Source: Microbispora rosea subsp. aerata
GTDB lineage: Bacteria; Actinomycetota; Actinomycetes; Streptosporangiales; Streptosporangiaceae
Length of the DNA stretch: 64,000 nt
Direction of reading: 5' to 3'
NCBI RefSeq assembly: GCF_014647835.1
Contig: NZ_BMPY01000003.1
Coordinates: 1-64,000, forward strand
Under the pieces are notes generated by a model that worked only from the letters and a program-made list of their open reading frames with translations, was not told where the DNA came from and made no database searches. This document shows positions 33,449 to 42,382 of the stretch, piece after piece. Each line of letters begins with the position of its first letter. Position 1 is the first letter of the stretch. Made by a program: the position numbers and the translations under genes.

Positions 33449-34281
33449 GGGCGTCCTTTTTCTTGCTGCCGGGCGAGTTGAATGCCGGTCGTGCGCGGGA
33501 CGCCGTTGTCCTCGCGCACGACCGGCCGCGCGGAGGCGTCGCCGGCCGCCGGGGAGGCGGCCGGTCCGGTCGTGGCCGGCGCCGGGTGGGAATCGCATCG
33601 GGCGGTGAGATGGCCGAGGCCGCTCACAGCGAGGACGACGAGCGCCGCCACCCCGACCGCGAGGCCCTCGTGCACCTGGCACAGCGCCGCGCCGGCGGCC
33701 GCGCCGAGGATGATCCACATGACGGCGGCGGCCCGCCGCAGCGCACCCTGCGAGCGGGCCGCGCCCAGCCGGGAGTCCGCCGCGAGCCCGGTGAGGGTGG
33801 AGGTGACCACCACGGTGGTGACGTCCTTCACCGCCAGATGGCGGGCCGTCGCCGCCTGCACCCCCATGGCCAGGGCGAGCGCCGCCGCCGTCGCCGGGCG
33901 CAGGCCGGGCGCGGCATCCGCCCCGACGGCGACCAGTACGAAGGCCGCCGGCACCAAGGCCAGCGCGACACCGGCCAGCAGGCCCGTGCACCGGGCGCTC
34001 CAGCCCGGGGCGGCGGTGCGCAGCACCCGCCCGGCCAGCGCCGCGCCGGCGAGAAAGCACACGAGGGCCACGGCGGGGCCGAGCACCGGCAGGTCCGTCA
34101 CGCCCGTGGCGGCCATCCCGAGGATGACCACGTTGCCGGTCATGTTGCCCGCGAACACCTTGTCGAGGCGCAGATATCCGACGGCGTCGACGACGCCCGT
34201 CGCGAAGGTGAGCGCGAGCATCAGGCCGGGAAGGGACACCCGTCGCAGCACCGTCCCGGCCCCGGCCGCACGGCCCGTCAT
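33445..34281 (-). CDS. DUF1275 (YoaK-type) membrane protein
   Basis: A 278-residue membrane protein of the DUF1275/YoaK family with about six hydrophobic helices. The family signature is clear: LTFATGVVDAVGYLRLDKVFAGNMTGNVVILG in the first third (parts: ATGVVDAVGY and FAGNMTGN) and MGVQAATARHLAVKDVTTVVVTSTLTGL in the middle. Function is unknown in the family. About 55 polar, Ala/Pro-rich residues form a cytoplasmic tail. It overlaps both neighbours by ATGA. Confidence 0.85.
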   Translation of the reverse strand: MTGRAAGAGTVLRRVSLPGLMLALTFATGVVDAVGYLRLDKVFAGNMTGNVVILGMAATGVTDLPVLGPAVALVCFLAGAALAGRVLRTAAPGWSARCTGLLAGVALALVPAAFVLVAVGADAAPGLRPATAAALALAMGVQAATARHLAVKDVTTVVVTSTLTGLAADSRLGAARSQGALRRAAAVMWIILGAAAGAALCQVHEGLAVGVAALVVLAVSGLGHLTARCDSHPAPATTGPAASPAAGDASARPVVREDNGVPRTTGIQLARQQEKGRP

Positions 34282-36086
34282 CGCCCCACCGCGTATCCCT
34301 GGGCGCCGCGCGGGTTCGCCGCCGCCCCCAGGACGCCGCTGTCCGGATCACGGGTGACGACCGACAGCCGGCCCTGGCTCCACGGCCCGGAGACGGTCAC
34401 ATCGTGGCCCCGCCGGCGCAGCTCGTCGATGACCGCCCGGTCCGCTCGTTCCTCGATCACCAGCCCGCCCGGTGTCCAGGTCCGCGGCCAGAACGAGCTC
34501 GGCACCGCGGTGGTGTGGAACGCGGGTGCGTCGATCGCCTGCTGCGGGTCGAAGCCCAGAGCGAGGGTGCGCACCAGGTACAGCAGCTGCCACTGGTCCT
34601 GCTGGTCGCCGCCGGGAGTGCCCAGCGCGGCAACGGGAGCGCCGTCGCGCAGCAGCAGGGTGGGCGTCAGCGTCGTCCGCGGACGCCGGCCCGGTTCCAG
34701 GCGGGAGGGCGCGGCCGGGTCGAGCCAGGTCATCTGCAGCCGCGTGCCCAGCGCGAAACCGAGCTCGGGCACGGCCGGGGATGACTGGAGCCAGCCGCCG
34801 GACGGCGTGGCGGAGATGATGTTGCCCCAGCGGTCGACGACGTCGATGTGACAGGTGTCGCCCCGGGTCTGCCCGGTCTGCTGCACGGTGGGTTCGCCCA
34901 CGCCGTCGGCCTGCACGACGTTCCGGCGCGTCTCCAGGGGTGGTGTGTACGGCCTGATGCCGATGTCGCCGGGCCTGAACTCGGTGGAGGCGGCCGGGCC
35001 GATCAGTGCGGCGCGTTCCTCGCTGTACCGCGGGGACAGCAGCCGGCGCACCACCTCCTCGGCGTCCGCCGGGTCCAGGTGCCCGTAGTACGCCTCCCGG
35101 TCGGCCATGGCCAGCTTCAGGGCTTCGACGATGGTGTGGACGCCCTCGGCGGTCGACGGATCGATTCGCGAGTCGTCGAAGTGGTCGAGCAGGGTGAGGG
35201 CCTGCAGCAGCACGGGGCCCTGGGACCACAGGCCCGCCTTCGCCACCGTGATCCCCCGGAACCGCGCGGTGACGGCGGGTTCGAGACGGGGCTCGAAGTC
35301 GGCGAAGTCGGCGGCGGTGATCACTCCGGCGTGGTCGGTGCCCGACGAGTGCCGGTGCGGCACGGCGGCGGCCTCCTCCACGGCGGTGGCCACGAACCCG
35401 GTCCGCCAGGCGCGTCGCGCGGCCTCGATCCGTGCCCTCCGCGTCATACCGGTGCCCTCGGCGATCAGCCGGCGCAGGGTGCGGGCGTAGACGGGGTTGA
35501 CGAGGGTGTCGTACGGCTGCGGGACACGGCCCTCGGGCATCCACAGCGCGTACGACGTCGGCCAGTGGGTGCGGAAGAGGTCCTCGACCGTGGCCAGGAC
35601 GCGGGCCAGCTGGGGGACGACGGGCACGCCGCGCTCGGCGTACTCGATCGCGTAGGCCAGGATGTCGGCGAGCTCCCAGGTGCCGTGCTCGGCGAGCAGC
35701 CAGAGCCAGGAGTCGACGGCGCCGGGAACGGCGGCGGCCAGGGCGCCCGCGCCCGGGACGTGGTCGAGCCCTTCGGCGCGGAAGTGCTCGATCGTGGCGG
35801 CGCGCGGGGCATGGCCCTGTCCGGCCAGCACGCGCGGGGTGGGGTCCTCCGCGGTGGCCAGCACGGCGACGAGGTCGCCGCCGGGTCCGTTCAGGTGGGG
35901 TTCGGCCACGTGGAGCACGAAGGCGCCCGCGGTGGCCGCGTCGAAGGCGTTGCCGCCCCGTTCCAGTACGGACTGGGCCGTCGCGGACGCCAGCCAGTGA
36001 GTCGAGGCGGACATGCCGAAGGATCCGCGCAGCGTGGGGCGGGTCTGGTGAGGGAGATCGGTCTGCGCGCGGTGTTGACCGGCCAT
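34278..36086 (-). CDS. Gamma-glutamyltransferase-family Ntn hydrolase, no signal peptide
   Basis: A 602-residue GGT-family precursor that should cleave itself at an internal threonine; the nucleophile is most likely the Thr of GDTCHIDVVDRWGN at about residue 408. The downstream SGGWLQSSPAVPELGFALGTRLQMTW and GTPGGDQQDQWQ are typical of the actinobacterial branch of the family. There is no export signal, so it acts in the cytoplasm, unlike the periplasmic or secreted glutathione-cleaving enzymes. Relatives include acylases used on antibiotics and amide-linked intermediates. It sits within the hydrolase/monooxygenase operon, with GGAAGG before the ATG. Confidence 0.85.
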   Translation of the reverse strand: MAGQHRAQTDLPHQTRPTLRGSFGMSASTHWLASATAQSVLERGGNAFDAATAGAFVLHVAEPHLNGPGGDLVAVLATAEDPTPRVLAGQGHAPRAATIEHFRAEGLDHVPGAGALAAAVPGAVDSWLWLLAEHGTWELADILAYAIEYAERGVPVVPQLARVLATVEDLFRTHWPTSYALWMPEGRVPQPYDTLVNPVYARTLRRLIAEGTGMTRRARIEAARRAWRTGFVATAVEEAAAVPHRHSSGTDHAGVITAADFADFEPRLEPAVTARFRGITVAKAGLWSQGPVLLQALTLLDHFDDSRIDPSTAEGVHTIVEALKLAMADREAYYGHLDPADAEEVVRRLLSPRYSEERAALIGPAASTEFRPGDIGIRPYTPPLETRRNVVQADGVGEPTVQQTGQTRGDTCHIDVVDRWGNIISATPSGGWLQSSPAVPELGFALGTRLQMTWLDPAAPSRLEPGRRPRTTLTPTLLLRDGAPVAALGTPGGDQQDQWQLLYLVRTLALGFDPQQAIDAPAFHTTAVPSSFWPRTWTPGGLVIEERADRAVIDELRRRGHDVTVSGPWSQGRLSVVTRDPDSGVLGAAANPRGAQGYAVGR

Positions 36087-36283
36087 GGGTCACCTTCCGT
36101 TCGGGGCACGCGGTGGATCGGGGACGCGCCGGCCCGGCCCCCGTGGCGACGTGGGCGTGCGGGGGCTCGGGTCATGTGGGCGTGGGGTGGTCACGTGAGG
36201 GCCGGGGCCCATGTGCCGGTCGGAGGGCCCGGGTCAGGGGGCCGGGCCAGGGTTCCGGATCATTGCACCGGAGTGCCGCGGGC

Positions 36284-37396
36284 TCAGGACGCGTGGTGGG
36301 CGGCGTGGTGGGCGGCCAGGACGTCGCCGCCGAAGTCGGTCTCCGGATCCCGCCACACGGCGTGGGCGTGGTTGGCGCCGCGGTGGACCTTGGTCCACTC
36401 GATGAGCAGCCGCGGGCCGTGCAGGCGGTAGTAGTGCGGCTCGCCCGGCTCCGTCGATCCGGCCCAGGCGAAGTGCACGGCGTCCAGCTGCGCCGGGTCG
36501 TCGTAGCGCGACAGCGGGGAGATCCCTTCGGGCACCCGGGCGAGGTAGGTGCCGAGCAGGGCACGGAGCACCTCCCGTTGGCCGGCGTCGAGCTCGGCGG
36601 CGGGCACGCCCTTGAACGGCGGAGTGAGGGACACCGCCCGCCGCTCCGCGTCGTCCAGGAGGGTGTGCGGCTGGTCGGGACGGTCCGGCACGTTCTGGTC
36701 GGGCCGCCACAGCTCACGGCGCCTGATCACCCGGTCGTCGATCCGGGGGCTGTTGCCCGCCACGACGTCGTACGGCGGCCGCGGCAGCAGGATGGCGCGC
36801 TCGGCCGCCTCGGGCCGCAGGGAGCGGACCAGTTCGCGGGCCAGGTCCTCGGGCGCTCCCAGCGGGCGCAGGGTCGCGCCGCCGAGCAGGGGTGACGCGG
36901 CCGGGTCCGCGCCCATGAACAGGGGCGTGGTGGCGGTGACCCGCCCGTCGGCCACGAGGAAGTTGAGCGAGACGTGGTGGCCGCCGAACCGCCAGCCCCA
37001 CGGCTCCGTCCCGCCGGGCTCCCCGAAGACCCGCAGGTAGTACATGTTCGGGTCGCGGGACCGCTCCCTGCCCCAGTACACCGAGAAGTCCTCGACGCGG
37101 TCGAGCACGTTCTCCAGGCCGATGACGGTGGCGACCGTGTTGTACCCGGCTTCGGACAGTCCGCTCGCGACCAGCCGCATCACCATCCGGTGCTGGGCGG
37201 GACGCTGCCGGGAGAACGTCAGGCCACCGTGGTCGGTGGGCGTGTAGTACCAGCTGGTGCGTTCGGCCTCGGCCGCCTCCCCCGCGCCCGGCGCCGGTCC
37301 GGCCGCCAGCCGGCGCTGCTCCGCGTCCAGGGAGTCGAGCCACTCCCGGGCCGCCTGGGCCATCGCGTCCGCTACCTCGCGGGCTGCGTCTGTCAT
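36284..37396 (-). CDS. DUF3500 domain protein
   Basis: A 370-residue protein with a DUF3500 domain, a family of unknown function. Landmarks are TSWYYTPTDHGGLTFSRQRPAQHRMVMRL in the N-terminal third (parts: WYYTPTDHGGL), RVFGEPGGTEPWGWRFGGHHVSLNF, and near the end FAWAGSTEPGEPHYYRLHGPRLLIEW with a conserved His pattern that suggests a metal or haem site. I choose the ATG at 37396 because AGGAGGGG lies 8 bases upstream. An ATG at 37450 overlapping the previous stop (ATGA) is the alternative. The downstream gap of about 200 bases before the GGT gene is the largest in this operon. Confidence 0.8.
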   Translation of the reverse strand: MTDAAREVADAMAQAAREWLDSLDAEQRRLAAGPAPGAGEAAEAERTSWYYTPTDHGGLTFSRQRPAQHRMVMRLVASGLSEAGYNTVATVIGLENVLDRVEDFSVYWGRERSRDPNMYYLRVFGEPGGTEPWGWRFGGHHVSLNFLVADGRVTATTPLFMGADPAASPLLGGATLRPLGAPEDLARELVRSLRPEAAERAILLPRPPYDVVAGNSPRIDDRVIRRRELWRPDQNVPDRPDQPHTLLDDAERRAVSLTPPFKGVPAAELDAGQREVLRALLGTYLARVPEGISPLSRYDDPAQLDAVHFAWAGSTEPGEPHYYRLHGPRLLIEWTKVHRGANHAHAVWRDPETDFGGDVLAAHHAAHHAS

Positions 37397-37446
37397 GCCT
37401 GAATCCCCTCCTGTTTTCGTACGTGTGGGGGGTGCGCCGGCGGTGC

Positions 37447-38253
37447 TCATGTCGCGTCCACTCCCAGGAACTCGCGCACCCACAGCGCGACCGTGTCGGC
37501 GAACTCCTGCGCGATCGCGTGACGTCCACCCTCGACGGCCCTCAGTCGGGCGTTCGGAATCCGCTGCTCCATGAGGACCGCACCGGCGTACGGCGCCAGC
37601 CGGTCCTCCGTGCCGTGCACGATGAGGGTGGGCGCCGAGATCTCCGCCAGCCGGTCCCGGACCTCGTGCTGCCGGATGACGTGCTCACGGCGGGCGTTCT
37701 TGTCGGGGCTGCGCTTGGTGAGCACACCGACCCGGCCACCCTGCGCGGCCTGTCCCTCGGGGGTGAAGAAGAAGTCCACCGCCGAGCGCTGCCGCTCCTC
37801 GTGGGTCATGGACAGCAACTCGTCGATCGCCGCGCCTTCGAAGAAGTAGCTCGGTGAAGTGGCGACCAGGATGAGGGAGGCGACCCGTTCGGGATGCCGC
37901 AGGGCGACGTGCTGGGCCACGGCGCCGCCGAAGGACGTGCCCAGCAGGTGCGCGGAGGGCAGGTCCAGCGCGTCCAGCAGGTGGACGAGGTCGTCGGCGA
38001 GGTCGGACATCGTGTAGAGAACCGGCGGGTTGACGGTGACGCCCGAGTCACGCTGGTCGTACGAGATGACCCGGATCCCCGGGCCGAGATGGGCACGCAG
38101 TGCCGTGAACTGGGTGCGGTCGCTCTCGCCGCCGTGCACGAGCACGAGCGGCACGCCGGACCCGCTGTCGATGATCCCGACCTCGAGGTCACCCGCCCGT
38201 ACGATCGATGTGGCCGGGTCGGCGGGTGCGGTCGTGTCATCGGGCATCGTCAC
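37447..38253 (-). CDS. Alpha/beta hydrolase
   Basis: A 268-residue alpha/beta-fold hydrolase. The oxyanion-hole region is VLVHGGESD, the nucleophile elbow GTSFGGA, the acid Asp is in VHGTEDRLAP, and the final His in GGRHAIAQEF. The family covers esterases, haloalkane-type hydrolases and C-C hydrolases. As first gene of the operon it probably hydrolyses an ester or amide in the same pathway as the GGT-like enzyme and the monooxygenase. I start at the GTG at 38253, six bases after AGGAGG; the ATG two codons later is possible. Confidence 0.85.
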   Translation of the reverse strand: MTMPDDTTAPADPATSIVRAGDLEVGIIDSGSGVPLVLVHGGESDRTQFTALRAHLGPGIRVISYDQRDSGVTVNPPVLYTMSDLADDLVHLLDALDLPSAHLLGTSFGGAVAQHVALRHPERVASLILVATSPSYFFEGAAIDELLSMTHEERQRSAVDFFFTPEGQAAQGGRVGVLTKRSPDKNARREHVIRQHEVRDRLAEISAPTLIVHGTEDRLAPYAGAVLMEQRIPNARLRAVEGGRHAIAQEFADTVALWVREFLGVDAT

Positions 38254-38467
38254 TGCGGACCTCCTGATGGGTGGCGTCGGTGGCGCAAATCGGCACAGTG
38301 GGTCCGATATGCGACAGGTGTCTGGCGTCGAGCCATGGGAGAACCCGTTCACCCCGGGGTGGGTTCGACGGGTTGAGAAAGAGTGTGGGCCGACGGCCAC
38401 ATGTCCGGCGTCACACCTGAGAGCCAAGCCGGAGGTGATACCGCGGTAGGGGGTGTCTCGGGTGCGG

Positions 38468-39142
38468 CTACTCGCCGGGAGCCACCAGTCCCGACTCGTA
38501 GGCGAAGACCACCGCCTGGGCGCGGTCGCGCAGGTCGAGCTTGGCCAGCACGCGGCTCACGTGCGTCTTGACCGTCTGCTCGGCCAGCACCAGAGCCTGG
38601 GCGATCTCCTGGTTCGAATAGCCGCGAGCCACCAGGGTCAGCACCTCGGTCTCGCGTTCGGTCAGTTCCTTCAGCCGCCGCGCGGGCTTGCCCCGCGCCG
38701 CGGGACGCTGCTTGACGAAGTCCGCGATGAGACGCCGCGTCACGGACGGCGCGAGCAGCGCGTCGCCTCCGGCGACGACGCGGACCGCCGCGACGAGGTC
38801 GCCCGGCGGCGCGTCCTTCAGCAGGAAGCCGCTCGCGCCCGCCCGCAGCGCCTCGTACACGTAGTCGTCGACGTCGAACGTGGTCAGCATCAGCACACGC
38901 GGCCGGTGAGTCACCCCCGGCGGGGGCGTGAGGAGCCGGCGGGTGGCCTCCAGGCCGTCCATGACGGGCATCCGCACGTCCATCAGCACGACGTCGGGAC
39001 GGGCACGCCGGCTCACTTCGACGCCCTGTGCGCCGTCGGCTGCCTCGCCCACCACGTCGATGTCGTTCTGGGCGGCCAGCAGGGCCGCGAAGCCGGCTCG
39101 CACCATGGCCTGGTCGTCGACGACGACGACTCGTATCGTCAC
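38468..39142 (-). CDS. NarL/LuxR-type response regulator
   Basis: A 224-residue response regulator. The receiver has the acidic pair VVDDQAM, the phospho-acceptor Asp in VVLMDVRMP (about residue 53), the Thr of MLTTFD and the Lys of FLLKDAPP. The output domain is a LuxR-type helix-turn-helix, LTERETEVLTLVARGYSNQEIAQAL...VKTHVSRVLAKL at about 155-205. It overlaps the kinase stop by GTGA, with GAGG upstream. The partner kinase is the adjacent gene; the divergent or downstream hydrolase operon is a possible target. Confidence 0.9.
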   Translation of the reverse strand: MTIRVVVVDDQAMVRAGFAALLAAQNDIDVVGEAADGAQGVEVSRRARPDVVLMDVRMPVMDGLEATRRLLTPPPGVTHRPRVLMLTTFDVDDYVYEALRAGASGFLLKDAPPGDLVAAVRVVAGGDALLAPSVTRRLIADFVKQRPAARGKPARRLKELTERETEVLTLVARGYSNQEIAQALVLAEQTVKTHVSRVLAKLDLRDRAQAVVFAYESGLVAPGE

Positions 39143-40389
39143 GTGAAGTCCTCTTCGTTCAAGGGGAGCCGGGCGGCCACTCGGAAGCCGCCGTCCGGCA
39201 GAGGTCCGGCCTCGAGGGTGCCGCCGACCAGCCGCACCCGCTCGCGCATGCCGACGAGTCCCTGCCCGGTGCCCCTCGACTCCAGCGGCACGGCGCGCGG
39301 CTCGGGCGACGGTCCGTTGACGATCAGGACGGTCAGCCGCCCGCCGCCCGCACCGCCCTCGCCTGCGGACGGCTCCGACACCGACAGGCACACCCGCGTG
39401 CGGGCTCCGGGTGCGTGCCGCACGACGTTCGCGAGGGCTTCCTGGACGATCCGGTACGCGGACAGGCCCACCGACTCGGGGACCTTCGCGTCGCAGGGGG
39501 TGAACTCCACCGGCACGTGCGCCCGCGAGATCGCGTCCACCAGCTGACCGATCTGCGCCAGGCCCGGCTGGGGCGCGAGTTCGTCGTGCGTCTCCTCGTT
39601 GCGCAGGACGCCGAGGAGGCGCCGCATCTCGCCGAGCGAGTTGCGCGCGGTCGAGGCGATGTTCGCGAACTCCTCCCGCACGTCCGGCGGCAGCCGGTCG
39701 AGGCGGTACTCCGCGGTGTCCGCCTGCACCGTGATGACGGACATGTGGTGCGCCACCACGTCGTGCAGCTCACGGGCGATCCGGGCCCGCTCCTCCAGCA
39801 GCGTCCGCCGGGCGCGCTCGGCCTCGCTGATCGTCTCCTGCTCGACCAGCCTGCGCTGCGCCTCGGCCCGTTCCCGCAGCGCGACGGCGACCAGCAGGGC
39901 GAGGCCGCCGAGGACGGTGAACGACAGGTCCACGGCGTCGGCATCGTGCGGCGCGAAGAACATCAGCGTCACGTTCGCGGCCGCCGTGGCCAGCCACACC
40001 AGCAGCAGCGTCCGGCGCCGCTCGCTCAGGCCCAGGGCGAGGCAGAGCCCGACGTATCCGACGATCACCACGGACGGGAACGGCCACGGCAGCCGTTCCG
40101 GGAAGTCGACGGTGAGCAGGGCGAGCGCCCCGGCCACGTCGGCCGTGAAAATCACATACCAGGCCTGCAGGGGCCGTACGACGGCCAGCAGCAGCGGTGC
40201 GACCTGTGCGATGGCCAGCCCGGTCCCGGCGACGGCGATCAGGCCGTAATACTTGGTGAGGAGGATGCTTGTCGCCGGAAGCAGGCAGACGCACAACACG
40301 ATCGCCACAACCCCAGGCAGCAGCCGCACCCACCGGCGGGACGCCCCCGCGAACAGCGCGTGCGGGCCTCCCTCCTTCACTGAGGTCAT
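39139..40389 (-). CDS. NarL-type sensor histidine kinase
   Basis: A 416-residue membrane sensor kinase. Five to six hydrophobic helices fill the first 165 residues, with no large extracellular domain, so the signal is probably sensed in or near the membrane. The HisKA_3 phospho-acceptor is in RIARELHDVVAHHMSV (His at about residue 212), after a coiled-coil linker. The HATPase domain has AYRIVQEALANVVRHA (N box) and GTGQGLVGMRERV (G box). It transfers phosphate to the response regulator encoded next. Confidence 0.9.
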   Translation of the reverse strand: MTSVKEGGPHALFAGASRRWVRLLPGVVAIVLCVCLLPATSILLTKYYGLIAVAGTGLAIAQVAPLLLAVVRPLQAWYVIFTADVAGALALLTVDFPERLPWPFPSVVIVGYVGLCLALGLSERRRTLLLVWLATAAANVTLMFFAPHDADAVDLSFTVLGGLALLVAVALRERAEAQRRLVEQETISEAERARRTLLEERARIARELHDVVAHHMSVITVQADTAEYRLDRLPPDVREEFANIASTARNSLGEMRRLLGVLRNEETHDELAPQPGLAQIGQLVDAISRAHVPVEFTPCDAKVPESVGLSAYRIVQEALANVVRHAPGARTRVCLSVSEPSAGEGGAGGGRLTVLIVNGPSPEPRAVPLESRGTGQGLVGMRERVRLVGGTLEAGPLPDGGFRVAARLPLNEEDFT

Positions 40390-40524
40390 GGAGACAGCCT
40401 AGGGGTTTAACGAGGTCAGAAAACATGTGAAAGCGGGACGAACCCGGCGTCGCCCCTGCCGGCGGGCGTGGCGGCGGCGCGCGGAGGGCTCGCCGGCGAC
40501 GCCTGACATGGCCTGGTGCGGCGC

Positions 40525-40580
40525 GGTGAACGGCGCCCGGTGAACGGCACCCGCTGAAGAGCGCCCGCCGAACAGCCCCC
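40525..40580. repeat. Four tandem 14-bp repeats upstream of pntA
   Basis: The unit GGTGAACGGCGCCC (40525-40538) is followed directly by GGTGAACGGCACCC, GCTGAAGAGCGCCC and GCCGAACAGCCCCC. The copies diverge toward the right. They lie in the 434-base gap between the kinase and pntA, which otherwise shows no gene. Confidence 0.7.
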
Positions 40581-40823
40581 GCGCGACCGGGGAGATATGC
40601 CGTGTGAACAGCCACCGGCAGATACACCTTGATCCGTACCACACAAAGTCGGGACAATTTACCCGATATTCGCCTCAAATCGCATCCATCCCTTTCACCG
40701 CCGCCCGTACGGCGACGCGTGGCATGCCGCCGTTCCGAATCACCGCGACCCACGAGTGAGCGGAGGACGGCGGCGACCGCAGGGTCGGCCAACCCGACGA
40801 CCCGCACGACAGAAAGGATCGTG

Positions 40824-42380
40824 ATGAGTCACTCAGCACAACGCCTGGGCGTGGTCGCCGAATCGGCGCCGGGCGAGACCCGCGTGGCGGCCACCCCGGC
40901 CACCGTCGCGCAGCTGGTCTCGCTCGGCTACGAGGTGACCGTCGAATCGGGCGCCGGAAGCAGGTCGGGCTTCGCGGACGACGCGTACGCCGCGTCCGGG
41001 GCGCGGATCGGCGACCGCGCGCAGACGTGGGGCGCCGACATCGTGCTGAAGGTGAACGCGCCGGCGGAGGACGAGATCTCGGCGCTGCGCGACGGCGCCA
41101 CGCTCGTCTCCCTGATCGGCCCGGCGGCCAACCCCGGCCTGGTGGACACGCTCGCCGGGCGGCAGATCACCGTGCTGGCGATGGACGCCGTGCCGCGCAT
41201 CTCCCGCGCGCAGGCGCTCGACGTGCTGAGCTCGATGGCGAACATCGCCGGTTACCGGGCGGTCATCGAGGCGGCGCACGCGTTCGGGCGGCTCATCGGC
41301 GGTCAGGTGACTGCGGCGGGCAAGGTGCCCCCGGCGAAGGTCCTGGTGGCGGGCGCGGGCGTGGCCGGCCTGGCGGCCATCGCCACGGCGGCCAGCCTGG
41401 GCGCGATCGTGCGGGCGACCGACCCCCGTCCCGAGGTCGCCGAGCAGGTGCGCTCGCTGGGCGCGGAGTTCCTCGACGTCGGCGTCGCCCAGGAGTCGAG
41501 CGTGGACGGGTACGCCCGGGAGACCTCGCGCGACTACGACCGCCGCGCCGCCGAGATGTACTTCGAGCAGGCCGGCGAGGTGGACATCGTCATCACCACC
41601 GCCCTGATCCCCGGGCGGCCCGCACCCCGGCTGCTCACCGCGGAGCACGTGGCGCGCATGCGCCCGGGCAGCGTCATCGTCGACATGGCGGCCGCGCAGG
41701 GCGGGAACGTCGAGGGCACCCGTCCCGGCGAGGCGGTCGTCACCGGCAACGGCGTGACCATCATCGGCTACACCGACCTCGCGGGCCGCCTGCCGGCGCA
41801 GGCCTCGCAGCTCTACGGCACCAACGTCGTCAACCTGATGAAGCTGCTCACCCCCGGCAAGGACGGCCGGCTGGTGCTGGACTTCGACGACGTCGTGCAG
41901 CGCGCGATGACCGTGGTCCGGGACGGCGAGAAGACCTGGCCGCCGCCGCCCGTTCCGGTGAGCGCCGCCACCCCGCCGAAAGAAACGGCCGCCGCCCCGG
42001 CGCGGGAGACGACGGACGGCAGACCACCCTCGCCGCCCGGACGGCGGCGCCATCTGGTCATCGCCGTCGCGGCCGCCGCCCTGTTCCTGCTCACCGCCTT
42101 CTCGCCGAACGCGCTGATCGAGCACGTCACGGTCTTCGTCCTGTCGATCGTGATCGGTTACTACGTGATCGGCAACGTGCACCACGCGCTGCACACGCCG
42201 TTGATGTCGATCACCAACGCCGTCTCCGGGATCATCGTCGTCGGAGCGCTGCTGCAGATCGGCCACGGCGGCGCGCTCGTGGGGCTCCTGTCGTTCGTCG
42301 CGATCCTGCTGGCGAGCGTCAACATCGTCGGCGGTTTCGCCGTGACCCGGCGCATGCTCGGCATGTTCACGAGGAGCTGA
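40824..42380 (+). CDS. pntA: NAD(P) transhydrogenase subunit alpha
   Basis: A 518-residue alpha subunit of proton-translocating transhydrogenase, which passes hydride from NADH to NADP+ using the proton gradient. It has the E. coli-type architecture: an NAD-binding domain I (opening [16 protein letters not shown], nucleotide site [21 protein letters not shown]), a Pro/Ala-rich linker near 380-420, and a C-terminal membrane part with about four helices ending in [22 protein letters not shown] lies 7 bases before the ATG. pntB follows after 2 bases. The enzyme supplies NADPH for biosynthesis and redox defence. Confidence 0.93.
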   Translation: MSHSAQRLGVVAESAPGETRVAATPATVAQLVSLGYEVTVESGAGSRSGFADDAYAASGARIGDRAQTWGADIVLKVNAPAEDEISALRDGATLVSLIGPAANPGLVDTLAGRQITVLAMDAVPRISRAQALDVLSSMANIAGYRAVIEAAHAFGRLIGGQVTAAGKVPPAKVLVAGAGVAGLAAIATAASLGAIVRATDPRPEVAEQVRSLGAEFLDVGVAQESSVDGYARETSRDYDRRAAEMYFEQAGEVDIVITTALIPGRPAPRLLTAEHVARMRPGSVIVDMAAAQGGNVEGTRPGEAVVTGNGVTIIGYTDLAGRLPAQASQLYGTNVVNLMKLLTPGKDGRLVLDFDDVVQRAMTVVRDGEKTWPPPPVPVSAATPPKETAAAPARETTDGRPPSPPGRRRHLVIAVAAAALFLLTAFSPNALIEHVTVFVLSIVIGYYVIGNVHHALHTPLMSITNAVSGIIVVGALLQIGHGGALVGLLSFVAILLASVNIVGGFAVTRRMLGMFTRS

Positions 42381-42382
42381 CC

